This document shows, in pieces, positions 35,801 to 46,545 of a DNA stretch of 64,000 nucleotides (the first letter of the stretch is position 1; the number at the start of each line of letters is the position of its first letter). The DNA is from Asterias rubens (Eukaryota; Echinodermata; Asteroidea; Forcipulatida; Asteriidae), in assembly GCF_902459465.1 (NCBI RefSeq), contig NC_047076.1, positions 6,394,146 to 6,458,145 on the forward strand, read 5' to 3'. The notes beneath the pieces were generated by a model. It did not search any database. It had not been told where the DNA came from and saw nothing but the letters and a program-made list of their open reading frames with translations. A program made the position numbers and the translations under genes.

Positions 35801-38800
35801 TTCTTAATGCAAATTCAACACTCCTTTGTAAGGTATCAGACTTTACACATGGTCAGTGGTAAACAAACATCGCTGTACTAAGGTGTGCCGCCGCGCCGGG
35901 TACCAACACATCACTCCCTCGTCCCCGCTCGCTCACTCCCCGGGTGCATAAACATAAATGGTTTGAGACTAGATGCACAAGGTGTGGGCATGAGTAAACT
36001 GAATGGAAAACTTGTATGCAGCCTGATGCACGTGAAAAAAGGACGGATTGACGTTCCGCAGGCGTGCTCAGAACACTGATTTGACGACAAGTAAAACAAA
36101 AACTTTTATTTTAAGTGAGATTGAAATACATTTTTTAATGAAAGATAATATATTTCATATAATTATTTGTAGTAGTAACTATATTAGTATGCATAAAAAA
36201 AAAACCACAAGACATAAAGTTTACTGGACCGAAGCTAAAGTCACTGGCCTCGGGCCTGCAGTCCAGCATGAAATTCGAGCCCTGGGGTAGGGCCTGGGTA
36301 GAGGGTAGGGACTGGGTAGAGGGTAGGGACTTGGTAGAGGGTAGGGACTGGGTATAGGGTAGGGACTGGGTAGAGGGTAGGGACTTGGTAGAGGGTAGGG
36401 ACTTGGTAGAGGGTAGGGACTTGGTAGAGGGTAGGGCCTGGGTAGAGGGTAGGGCCTGGGTAGAGGGTAGGGACTGGGTAGAGGGTAGGGACTGGGTAGA
36501 GGATAGGGACTGGGTAGAGGGTAGGGACTGGGTAGAGGGTAGGGACTGGGTAGAGGGTAGGGACTGGGTAGAGGGTAGGGACTGGGTAGAGGGTAGAGAC
36601 TGGGTAGAGGGTAGGGCCTGGGTAGAGGGTAGGGACTTGGTAGAGGGTAGGGACTTGGTAGAGGGTAGGGACTGGGTAGAGGGTAGGGACTGGGTAGAGG
36701 GTAGGGACTGGGTATAGGGTAGGGACTTGGTAGAGGGTAGGGACTTGGTAGAGGGTAGGGACTTGGTAGAGGGTAGGGACTGGGTAGAGGGTAGGGACTG
36801 GGTAGAGGGTAGGGACTGGGTAGAGGGTAGGGACTTGGTAGAGGGTAGGGACTTGGTAGAGGGTAGGGACTGGGTAGAGGGTAGGGACTTGGTAGAGGGC
36901 CGGGACTGGGTAGAGGGTAGGGACTTGGTAGAGGGTAGAGACTGGGTAGAGGGTAGGGACTGGGTAGAGGGTAGGGACTGGGTAGAGGGTAGGGACTGGG
37001 TAGAGGGTAGGGACTGGGTAGAGGGTAGGGACTGGGTAGAGTGTAGGGACTGGGTAGAGGGTAGGGACTTGGTAGAGGGTAGGGACTTGGTAGAGGGTAG
37101 AGACTGGGTAGAGGATAGGGCCTGGGTAGAGGGTAGGGACTGGGTAGAGGGTAGGGACTGGGTAGAGGGTAGGGACTGGGTAGAGGGTAGGGACTGGGTA
37201 GAGGGTAGGGACTGGGTATATAGTAGGGACTGGGTAGAGGGTAGAGACTGGGTAGAGGGTAGGGCCTGGGTAGAGGGTAGGGACTGGGTAGAGGGTAGGG
37301 ACTTGGTAGAGGGTAGGGACTGGGTAGAGGGTGGGGACTGGGTAGAGGGTAGGGACTGGGTATAGGGTAGGGACTGGGTAGAGGGTAGGGACTTGGTAGA
37401 GGGTAGGGACTTGGTAGAGGGTAGGGACTGGGTAGAGGGTAGGGACTGGGTAGAGGGTAGGGACTGGGTAGAGGGTAGGGACTGGGTAGAGGGTAGGGAC
37501 TTGGTAGAGGGTAGGGACTTGGTAGAGGGTAGGGACTGGGTAGAGAGTAGGGACTGGGTAGAGGGTAGGGACTAGGTAGAGGGTAGGGACTGGGTAGAGG
37601 CAAGAGACTGTGTAGAGGGTAGGGACTGGGTAGAGTTAGAGATTGGGTAGAGGGTAGGGCCTGGGTAGAGGGTAGGGACTGGGTAGAGGGTAGGGACTGG
37701 GTAGAGGGTAGGGACTGGGTATAGGGTAGGGACTGGGTATAGGGTAGGGACTGGGTAGAGGGTAGAGACTGGGTAGAGGGTAGGGCCTGGGTAGAGGGTA
37801 GGGACTGGGTAGAGGGTAGGGACTTGGTAGAGGGTAGGGACTGGGTAGAGGGTAGGGACTGGGTAGAGGGTAGGGACTGGGTATAGGGTAGGGACTGGGT
37901 AGAGGGTAGGGACTTGGTAGAGGGTAGGGACTGGGTAGAGGGTAGGGACTGGGTAGAGGGTAGGGACTGGGTAGAGGGTAGGGACTGGGTAGAGGGTAGG
38001 GACTGGGTAGAGGGTAGGGACTTGGTAGAGGGTAGGGACTTGGTAGAGGGTAGGGACTGGGTAGAGGATAGGGACTGGGTAGAGGGTAGGGACTGGGTAG
38101 AGGGTAGGGACTGGGTAGAGGGTAGGGACTGGGTAGAGGGTAGGGACTGGGTAGAGAGTAGGGACTGGGTAGAGGGTAGGGACTGGGTAGAGGGTAGGGA
38201 CTGGGTAGAGGGTAGGGACTTGGTAGAGGGTAGGGACTTGGTAGAGGGTAGGGACTGGGTAGAGGATAGGGACTGGGTAGAGGGTAGGGACTGGGTAGAG
38301 GGTAGGGACTGGGTAGAGGGTAGGGACTGGGTAGAGGGTAGGGACTGGGTAGAGAGTAGGGACTGGGTAGAGGGTAGGGACTAGGTAGAGGGTAGGGACT
38401 GGGTAGAGGCAAGAGACTGTGTAGAGGGTAGGGACTGGGTAGAGTTAGAGATTGGGTAGAGGGTAATTAAGACTATTAGAACTATGAGGTTCGAGAGCAT
38501 AGTTTTACGAGTAAGGTAGTACCAGCTAGTGTGGCTAGTGCACTGGCTACCGTTGATATGATTCCTTTACAGGCTTTAGCATGCAGCAAATAGAATAGGA
38601 GGCTACAAAAATGGAAAACAAATGGCAAACATACATTATACAAAAAATCCCTTATCAATATTCCTTTTAGAAAGTGGGGTCCAGATAAGGACATTTTTCA
38701 TCCCTGCACTCAATTCAATTCAATTCACTTTATTTCCAATCCATTATTAAGTAAAATTTAAACAATAATTAAACAAGCCTTTAAATAATGAATAATGTTT

Positions 38801-39982
38801 TACAAGCAAATGCAATAATATATTAATTAATAATTATGATTAAATACAAAATAAAACAAACAATTACAAGCAAAGGCAATCGTATAATAAAGGAAAACAA
38901 ACAACCAATACAAACACATATGAATGTAGTTGGAGGGGGCCCATATAAATAGCAGAGCTTGCTGAGTACTAGTTGCGATAACGTAACCCTCCTGCCCTCC
39001 TGCCGACCTGCTACGCCGTCGGCAGGAGGGTTACATTATCGCAACTAGTCGAGTACGGACCCGACCCGGGACCCCCCTAACCCACAAGGAATAAAGCAAT
39101 GTAAAGGCAGTGGACACTATTGGTAATTACTAAAAATAATTATCATCATAAAACCTGTCTTGATTACGATTAATGGGGAGAGGTTGATGGTATAAAACAT
39201 TGTGAGAAACAGCTCCCTCTGAAGTGATGTAGTTTTCGAGAAAGAAGTAATTTTCCACGAATTTGATTTCGAGACCTCAAGTTTAGAATTTCAGGTCTCG
39301 AAATCAAGCATCAGAAAGCACACAACTTTGTGTGACAAGGGTGTTTTTTTCTTTCATTATTATCTAGCAAATTCGACGACCGATTGAGCTCAAATTTTCA
39401 CAGGTTTGTTATTTTATGCATATGTTGAGCTACAGCAACTGTGAAGACTAGCCTTTGACAATTACCAATAGTGTCCACTGTCTTTAAGCAAGCAATGTGT
39501 TCGAAGAAAAATGTCGCGACAACACAACTCTATTTTACAAGAACAAACACAAACAGTAACCATTAAATAAATACTCTAATAATAAAACTGAAAAAGTGGT
39601 GGCGCCGTACGGAGAGTTTGATATTGGAGTTAATTAACGGAATAACGGCGGATAAATTGGTGGCGACGTGCGGAAGATTATCCCTAAACTCTACTACATG
39701 TACTTCTACAAGAGGAATGTACTGCACATAGACAGATAGATAGTGAACATGAACATGTTGAAAAAAAAAATTGAACGGAATTTACCTTGGGCCGTTAGTT
39801 GAAGCAATGGTTTTTAAGGAAATAACGCCAGAACCGTCAGTGAATTCGCACTCACAACTGTTCACTTTCGTACAAACTGCACCCAGTCCATCACACCGCA
39901 CCAGATGGAAAAGTGGAAAGAGCAGGAAGAGAACACCTATTCTTACAAACTGAGAAAGTCTAAATTTCGTGTGGTTTTCCAT
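29895..39982 (-). CDS. Single-pass type I receptor of the M6PR / Atg27 (MRH-domain) superfamily
   Basis: Seven exons, 39786-39982, 34854-34950, 34421-34536, 34020-34110, 33369-33451, 30433-30559 and 29895-29957, total 774 nt and 257 aa (human M6PR 277). Residues 1-31 form a signal peptide with core VRIGVLFLLFPLFHLV. The lumenal part, about 33-180, has the Cys-rich beta-barrel pattern of MRH domains: CECEF, HYFYAYNPC, ACQRSEDG, STIVSLICEIS and FNLRSNCACKNGC. The transmembrane helix spans about 187-213. The tail EFWKDFPLLVKDG aligns with FWQDLGNLVADG of the cation-dependent mannose 6-phosphate receptor. It also offers a DXXLL-like DFPLL and a C-terminal YEQI (YXXphi) sorting motif. Role in Golgi-endosome transport is inferred. 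Ligand-pocket residues differ from M6PR, so I leave the symbol blank. Intron 1 (4.8 kb) carries the minisatellite. Confidence 0.8.
31525..31672. repeat. Dispersed 145-bp inverted-repeat element, copy 2
   Basis: Reverse complement of the element at 6395-6545 with few differences; located in an intron of the M6PR-like gene. Confidence 0.75.
31808..31955. mobile_element. Long-arm foldback element
   Basis: The arms GCTGTGACGGGGTCCATGG ... TTTTGTACACTCGAG and CTAGAGTGTACAAAA ... CCATGGACCCCGTCACAGC are about 50 bp each, around a GC-rich centre with GAGGCGAAGCCGAG. Non-coding. Confidence 0.75.
32297..32667 (+). mobile_element. MITE family 2, copy b
   Basis: Begins AAAGCCATTATACACTTTCG and ends GGGTCCAATGGCTTTAAA. 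It lies within intron 5 of the M6PR-like gene, directly followed by a family 1 end fragment at 32664-32750. Confidence 0.75.
33550..33760. mobile_element. Foldback element, GACTAGT-rich
   Basis: Starts GCCTGGGCGACTAGTATGAC and ends GTTTCACTAGTCACCCACCC, inverted over about 15 bp. Located between exons 4 and 5 of the M6PR-like gene. Confidence 0.6.
35080..35377. repeat. 18-bp G-rich minisatellite, left block
   Basis: About 16 copies of GAGGGTAGGGACTGGGTA with variants, interrupted once by TATACATGTATA near 35173. It begins about 130 bp from the exon 2 acceptor of the M6PR-like gene and is cut at 35378 by an inserted transposon. Confidence 0.95.
35378..36284. mobile_element. hAT-like non-autonomous DNA transposon inside the minisatellite
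   Basis: It has perfect 14-bp inverted termini, CAGGGCTCGAATTT at 35378-35391 and AAATTCGAGCCCTG at 36271-36284. The 907-bp body has no transposase frame. Subterminal words TTACTGGACCGAA and CAAGACC recur near both ends. hAT elements commonly begin CAGNG and make 8-bp target duplications; here the flanks AGGGTTAA and GGGGTAGG match only partly, as expected if the array has since rearranged. Confidence 0.8.
36285..38466. repeat. 18-bp G-rich minisatellite, main block (about 120 copies)
   Basis: The unit GAGGGTAGGGACTGGGTA repeats for about 2.18 kb. A common variant changes CTGGGT to CTTGGT, and rarer ones give GGGCCT, GGATAG or TATAGGG. Because 18 is divisible by three, long frames stay open; the minus strand reads (PLPSPY)n and the plus strand (VEGRDW)n. 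These frames have no independent gene signals and are not called as genes. The plus strand fits the G-quadruplex pattern G3-N2-G3-N3-G3-N4-G3 in almost every unit. Confidence 0.97.
38965..39055. repeat. Long imperfect palindrome in M6PR-like intron 1
   Basis: GAGTACTAGTTGCGATAACG with CCTCCTGCCGAC on the left pairs with GTCGGCAGGAGG and GTTACATTATCGCAACTAGT on the right. The left arm carries an extra partial CCCTCCTG. The loop is about 11 nt. Confidence 0.8.
39102..39487 (+). mobile_element. MITE family 1, copy d
   Basis: Full-length with both termini; it lies in intron 1 of the M6PR-like gene, just beside the palindrome at 38965-39055. Confidence 0.85.
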
Positions 39983-40629
39983 TTTTCAGAAGACTCTTGT
40001 TCACCAAGTTCGGCGACTGCTAACCACTTCTATCCTGATGTATGTACACACGTTATAGCCGTTCATACATTGCAATGTACAATGCATGCTATACATGTAT
40101 GTCCGCATGTGATGGAGCCATCATCACATGATCGATGTGGCCGCGCACATAATAATATGCGCCCGATTATAGTTTGCACTGCCCAACTCCGACGGTTTGA
40201 GCACAGGAAATCAGAGAAACAGAGCGCCCGCTAGCGTTCGTTCATTACAAGCGTGTACAGTTTTTGCCGTGCATAATCTGAACGTTGGTTGTGTGTGACC
40301 ACGCAACACCAATGGTCTAAGAACCTAGACTAGGTTTTACCCCCTGCCCGTACCAAACTGTACTCTGGAACGATGACTCAAGTTGGGCTTCGGGTGACAC
40401 ATTATTATTATAATAAAGAGTATTATGAGAAAAAAAATAATGTGAAATTAATAGTTGTGTCAAATTTCCAGTATATTTTACTAGTGATGTCCAAGTGATC
40501 GGAATTACTGTCATTGTTCTTATTGTTACTGTGATTATTATTTATTTGCCAAACTATTTATTACGCAAGGAAGGGAATTCGCCGTTGAAAGCGCCCTCAT
40601 GTGGTCAAGTACGACCATTAGTAAATACA

Positions 40630-40923
40630 GGGTGCGTTCGTTTAGCGTCCCTCCTGGGTCTACCCCGCGGTGCTCACTGACAAGAGCTAAACGAACGACC
40701 ACTCACTGTTCTCGTAGTGACGTCGTTTACCTGGGGCATGCCAGCCCCCAAGTGACCCACTCCACAAGCAGGGCACTAGGGGGCTGACCTGGGTGAGCCC
40801 TTGATGACGTCAAAAGCTATTCGAACGCACCGGGGCAGACCGGGGAGCGTATTGCCCACGTTCGTCCTAGGAAAAAAAAATACGCGACCGGCGTTGACCC
40901 ATGGAAGCTAAACGAACGCACCC
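40630..40923. mobile_element. 294-bp DNA transposon with 17-bp perfect inverted termini
   Basis: GGGTGCGTTCGTTTAGC at 40630-40646 is matched by GCTAAACGAACGCACCC at 40907-40923. The flanking trinucleotide ACA is present on both sides, consistent with the 3-bp target duplication of PIF/Harbinger-type elements. The GC-rich interior has no coding frame. Confidence 0.8.
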
Positions 40924-41674
40924 ACAAAATATGATACCACTGGATATCCGAATATCAGAGCTGTACACTCATATCACGTCCGCCATGGAATTTAACAACG
41001 TATCTCTATGTGAATTGAATGTAGGTCAAAGGTGAATGTGCACGCCGGCTGGCCTCGAAGTGTGACGTCAGATGTTCAGGCTTAGTGTAAAGTTGACCGA
41101 ACCCCATCTCGTGTTCTTAATAATCTGTTTGTGTGTGAAAACATTGAAAAACACCAGTTCGCCGACAAATGAGGGTGCCTTCCTGGAATATTTGCACGAA
41201 TTTCTAAGTTGTTGGGTGGTTCCACACTTCTTGATAGCGCAAAATGTAGGCGATATGCTCCGAAACGATCTCAACAACATGATCTTCCCCGTGGAGGAAT
41301 TCCTCTCCATGATCTTCCAAATGGGAATTTTGTGCACAGAGCTGTCGGAGAGAAAATCAAAAGTTAAAACGGGTCAATGACCCCAGTTTTAATGCTCAAT
41401 CTTAACAAGTTTTGCACCATCGGATGACCATTTTCCAGGGCTTTCTTCTCGTATAAAACGTAATGCTCGTGACGATTTATGAGGCAGGGCCAGCGACCAG
41501 GAAGTGGACCTGCTAGTCTCCGCCCCCCCCCCTCCCTCCCTCCTGATGGTGCATGCACTGTGTGAATAATGGGCAACAACACACACGGCGCGTGTTGACG
41601 AATAGAAACAAAAATAATTATGTTCAATCCAAAATGGCCAGGAAAAATAAATATTTCAGCCAAACTCCTGGAAC

Positions 41675-41940
41675 TAAAAATGCTAGAGTTTGCCTCGATC
41701 GAACATCTAACACATGTACGTGCAAGTACATTCAAGTCCTAGTCGAGTGAGTTTGTACGTTTCGAAAAAGGATTTTCCTTGCATTTTCCCGGCAATGTCG
41801 GGAACTAAGAATGCTAGAGTTTGCCTCGATCGACGAACATCTAACACATATTTATGTACGTACAAGTACATTCAAGTCCTAGTCGAATGAGTTTGTACGT
41901 TTCGTATAAGGATTTTCCTTGCATTTTCCCGGCAATGGCG
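41675..41940 (+). repeat. 131-bp tandem duplication
   Basis: TGCTAGAGTTTGCCTCGATCG recurs at 41681 and 41812, followed in both copies by ACATCTAACACAT and GGATTTTCCTTGCATTTTCC. The second copy has a small TTTATG-containing insertion. Confidence 0.8.
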
Positions 41941-42369
41941 ACCAGGTGTGCTGCTGGATGCATTTGATCATTTCAGTTTGATAAAATCATGGAGGAAGAT
42001 AAAAATGAAGTATTTTAGCTAAAATTATCGAATCATTTAGCGGCCGCACGGCCCCGGCATCTCTCATAATTATTAGTCATTTCAGTCGGTAAATTTAAAG
42101 TTTTCAACCTATATATTAGGCTCAGCCTTGCTAAGCACAAATTGGCGCTGTCGCAAAGAAAGTTAAAAATATACGTTGATCAATAAAACCACCACTCTGC
42201 CCTCAAAGGAGAACCATACAGGAAAAAATAATGACAACTGGTTAGCATTTTTACAGCACACAAGCACTGTGGGGATGTGTAACCTACTTTATAATACCAC
42301 CCTAAATCTATACATTCTGCATAATATACATAATATAAAGTTACATGAATAAACAGTACACAACTAATA

Positions 42370-42735
42370 ATTTAAGGAACGTTAGAATTGGTAAGAAACA
42401 AAACTCGTTCAGATCACGGTCGAATGACGATGATAGTAGAAGACATCACTTGAAAAATTCTGTCTGAAATATCATATTTTTTTTGAGAAATAAATAATCT
42501 TATTTGATTTTGTGTTTAGTTATCGCTCAGTGAGCGTTTTGTTCATTTTCCCTTTTGCATCGATGTCATGCAAAAAATGTGAATTGTTTTTTTAACTATT
42601 TTCTCGGGACCCAGATGGCCAATAGATCTCAAGCTTCTACAGGTTTGTCAGCTTATACTGGTGGATTACATAAAGTGCCAACACTGCCAGCAATTGTTTT
42701 GTCAGCAAAACCAATTCTGTAATGTTCCTTTAAAA
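42370..42735 (+). repeat. Dispersed repeat family 5, copy
   Basis: The stretch with TTATCGCTCAGTGAGCGTTT and CAGATGGCC...TCTACAGGTTTGTCAG is shared with 26120-26475, 61365-61560 and, in part, 63205-63310. Ends are unclear, so the class is unknown. Confidence 0.65.
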
Positions 42736-44286
42736 TACAACAATTTATTATACAATACAGTACATACAAATAATTATAGTTTCAGTTGTGATTCGCACAT
42801 TATTTCAGAAAACGATGAAGCCTTAAACCTGTCTAACATTATACTTGAAACGGATTTCCCAAAATACCTGGATTAGTTTACCCAAACTTAAACAGCTTTT
42901 ATAGACAATTTTGGAGACACCCGACTGCAGTGACGCTACGAGTCGCAGACACGAGTTGTTTGTCCAACAATGTCTTACGATCCCTATTGATATGTGAACA
43001 TTCAAATGTGAATGTCTTTTCGTCTTTGGAGATTGACTGGTTGCCTGTAAATCTTGCCCAGTGCGACATTAGAAACCCTACCCCCCCCCCCTCCACCAGG
43101 TAAATAATACATTAGCATGGATTGTAAAAACTAATGGGCCGAGCGAATCCCGCACGTACTCGAACGAAGACTGTAACTAGGACAAAGACTGTATTTTTTA
43201 TATGAAACCAAATCTTCTTTTAGAATTATATTTTATACAAAATTCTTGAGAAACAGAAAACATACCCATATTATATTGATTTTAAGAACAATTAAAATGC
43301 AGGCATACGACTCACGAGTGAAGAGGAAAAGAGAAAAACGGGCAAGGAAAAAAAGAAAAGATAATATTCCTATACTTTTGTAAACATAATGTAAAGAGAG
43401 AAAAAAGGAAAAATCAAAACCCCAAAAGAGGAAATCCGCTTAAAAGAGGAAATCTCACATGCCTGGATAATTTAAATATTGGGTTTTCTTTGTTGGTTTC
43501 TTAAATTTATTTTCATTTCATATTATTTCATCGATTAATGTTACTTTCCCAGTAAGAATTATATTGAGTTTTTTTTTTTTTTTTTGCAATAAATTCCTTT
43601 ACACAGTTATTTATTTTTTAGCAATAAATTCCTTTACATAGTTATAAAAAATTAAAAAACAGAATCAGTGACCGCACAAAGCGGAGCGCTCCCCCATTTT
43701 GAAAACATTCCCCCATTTTGAGAGTAAAAAATATTTACACGAGATGAATTGACTCCCAAAATGGTGGAAATGGCATAAATAGTGATCTCTGTGGTACATA
43801 ATACCTTTCTATTGATGATAAACAGACCGCACTGGTTGCTGGCAAGGACAGCCTTATTTTAGCAAACATTCAATCGCAAAATATTCAATTTTATGTTATG
43901 TTCAAATTCAACATTTCTACGAATTTGACACTATTTTTGAATATTTGTTTAACAATGTAACATACTGTTTGGCTATCTGTTTTTTGTTTTTTGTTTCCTT
44001 TGCGTTAATGAATTCCCTCCCCTTTAGTTTTCCAACCCTTGCTGGCAAAAAAATCAATCTGTGACGTATCCAGACGCATATTGTGTGGAGGTGCGTTCCG
44101 CGATGTGCAAGGGGTCAATTACTAATTATGACAACTGGCGAATGTGGCCATAAAAATCAAGACACTTTGGGTGAACTTCAAGGAGCTGGCGGTGTTCCAA
44201 GTCGCATCATCATTAGCAAGATCGGCATAAGTGCCTGCAGAGAGAGAGAGAAAGAGAGATTGACACCGTTTATTGTGAATGTATCA

Positions 44287-46090
44287 GGGCCCAATTTCAT
44301 AGAGCTGCTTAACGGTCGATTTTGTGCTTAACGGGTGCACCTAGCAAGTTTTTCATTTCATAGCTTTGCTTAAGCAAGGTTTTTTGCTTAAAACGGCGAG
44401 GCAAGCAAGCAAAAAGGGTCCTTAAAGCCCCATTGCTTAAGCACCCTGTTTAAGCGCCGTGCCCAGTTTCAAAGAGCTGCATCCCGTAACGGTCGATTTT
44501 GTGCTTAACGGGCGCACCTAGCAAGTTTTTCATTTCATAGCTTTGCTTAAGCAAGGTTTTTTGCTTAAAACGGCGAGGCAAGCAAGCAAAAAGGGTCCTT
44601 AAAGCCCCATTGCTTAAGCACCCTGTTTAAGCGCCGGGCCCAGTTTCAAAGAGCTGCATCCCGTAACGGTCGATTTTGTGCTTAACGGGCGCACCTAGCA
44701 AATTTTTCATTTCATACCCTTGTTTAAGCAAGGTTTTATGCTTACATAGGTAAGCAAACAAAATGGGTCATTAAAGCCTCTATTTTGCTTAAGCACCCTA
44801 TTCACACAGCGCATAGTGCAACACTCATTGCAAACGATGTTATTGTGCCGGCACAGCGGTGATTGTACGTGCGTTTGTATGGTAGGTGTAGCGAATAAAC
44901 GAGTGTCTAAATTGCTTCAGAATCATGCTGTACAATGTATTATCTTCTTGTTTACTTTCAAGTTAGTGTGTACAACTTTCCAGGGGCACTTTGAACCATT
45001 ACAAAAATACATATCAGACACAGAAGGTGATGATTTTTTTTTTTCGCCACTCGAGTGCACTCCGCATTTATTTCGCCCGCCATTTTGTCAGCACCTTCTT
45101 CGTTTTCGCTTAAGCAAACGACCTAAAATGTTGCGAGCGCAGTTTGTTTACGTGTTTAAGCTAGCAACCGCTGGTGAAATAGGTTTACGCTTAAGCAATT
45201 TTTGTTGCTACGTTAAACCAACTTATTTGCTTACCGTTAAGCAGCCCTAGGCCATGCACACAGTGCAAAATACACTGCCTTCTTCTGTTTTGCTTAAGCA
45301 AACCATGGAGGAAGGAATAGAAGGAGCTCCAACGAAGGGACTTCAAAAGTCGAACCTGCGGTACCGCGGTCGTTTAACAACACCTCGTAATCACCGACAT
45401 ACCTCATACAGACAATGGGCGAACTGGCGTATGTGAGCTGTACTTGTGCGCACTTGGTTCTTCACTCAACCATGGTGTCGTATGTCGTATGGATATAATA
45501 CAGAAAAACAACTTTTTTGAGACCTGATAAAAATTGTGTACACTTGTGCTCACCAAATCGAAAAACATAATTGAATACCAACCACCCTCATGTGCTAATA
45601 CCCAAATTTTGAACCACCGCTAGTGACCGGAAAGTAAAAAAAAAAATGGAAAAATATGCCATGATATTTCAGTGAAACACCACAAACGGTAACTGAAAAC
45701 GTGTATATTATTCACAATTCTTGTCTCCAATGATTCAACTTTACACGAAGGCAACGGTGCAGAGCGGCGGTACCGCACGTTCTGTACAAAGAGATCTAAT
45801 CCTGCTCGTTAATCGGCCGTCCAGCTGGAGGTCTCCTATCTTTTTCCACTGGTTAGACGGGGGCATTGTCAGGGTATTCTTTCGTTACTCTGCGGTTTTG
45901 CGGGTCGTTCGAGCTCCTTCTATTCCTTCCTCCATGAGCAAACGATCTAAAATCTCCGCGCGCAGATTGTTTACGTGCTTAAGCTCATGTACGTTTAGCA
46001 TGGAATCCGAATGGTTTTAAGCAATTATTTTTGCTACGTTAAGCGAAAAAATTTGCTTACCGTTATGCAGCTCTATGAAATTGGGCCCAG
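44287..46090. mobile_element. Large family 3 element (about 1.8 kb) with internal triplication
   Basis: The ends GGGCCCAATTTCATAGAGCT and AGCTCTATGAAATTGGGCCC are inverted. The left third consists of a 177-bp unit present three times (phase words at 44314, 44491, 44668). Farther in, ATGGAGGAAGGAATAGAAGG at 45304 is met by its inverse near 45912-45935. GCAAACGA-containing segments also repeat directly at 45115 and 45938. No intact transposase frame is seen; it may be a decayed autonomous copy. Confidence 0.7.
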
Positions 46091-46180
46091 TTGGGTGTTG
46101 CGAAGGAAAAGTAGGTATCAAAAGGTATATAATAATATTCCCCAAATCAAAAAACAAAACCCATTATTAGTGTTCACGGT

Positions 46181-46545
46181 GTTGAAGGGACACGTTGCCT
46201 TGGATCGGTCGAGTTGGTCAAATAAAAGCGTTTGAAAACGTTTGTTAGAAAATGCATATGCCTTGTGACGATGTTTTAAAAGTAGTATATAACGATCCAA
46301 ACAAAATAATGTGCCTCGAAATAGCATGGTTTCCTTATACGTCGTGAACTAACTCCATGAGTCAAGTTTTTGACTCCATATTAGTTCGCAAAGTACAAGG
46401 AAAACCACACAATTTCGAGGCATGTTTGTGTGCATGGATCATTAAGTTCTACTTTTAAAGCAACCATTATCGATTTCATAACAAACGGTTCCAAACGCTC
46501 TTCATGGACCAACTCGACCGATCCGAGGCAACGTGTCCCTTTAAC
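46181..46545. mobile_element. MITE family 4
   Basis: Inverted termini GTTGAAGGGACACGTTGCCT and AGGCAACGTGTCCCTTTAAC extend inward through GATCGGTCGAGTTGGTC / GACCAACTCGACCGATC. 365 bp, non-coding. Confidence 0.8.

Larger units (their letters stand above)
40000..44280. other. Intergenic interval upstream of the M6PR-like gene
   Basis: It contains the probable promoter of the M6PR-like gene (just above 39982), a 294-bp transposon, the 131-bp duplication and a dispersed repeat. A frame at 41072-41380 and its complement at 41068-41337 are both open for about 90-100 codons; neither shows a family I recognise. Confidence 0.5.

Noticed and set aside
36221-38412. Long open frames of 110-460 codons encoding PLPSPY or VEGRDW repeats
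   Set aside because: They follow from an 18-bp tandem repeat whose length is a multiple of three. No start context, splice signals or non-repeat coding flanks support an independent gene.
41068-41380. Overlapping open frames of about 90-100 codons on both strands
   Set aside because: Neither shows a recognisable family, paired splice sites or biased composition; kept only as a note in the intergenic entry.
41937-41965. MATRCAAGC, which resembles the first residues of a THAP zinc finger
   Set aside because: The frame stops two codons later and no downstream exon with the remaining THAP residues was found; nine residues are too little evidence.
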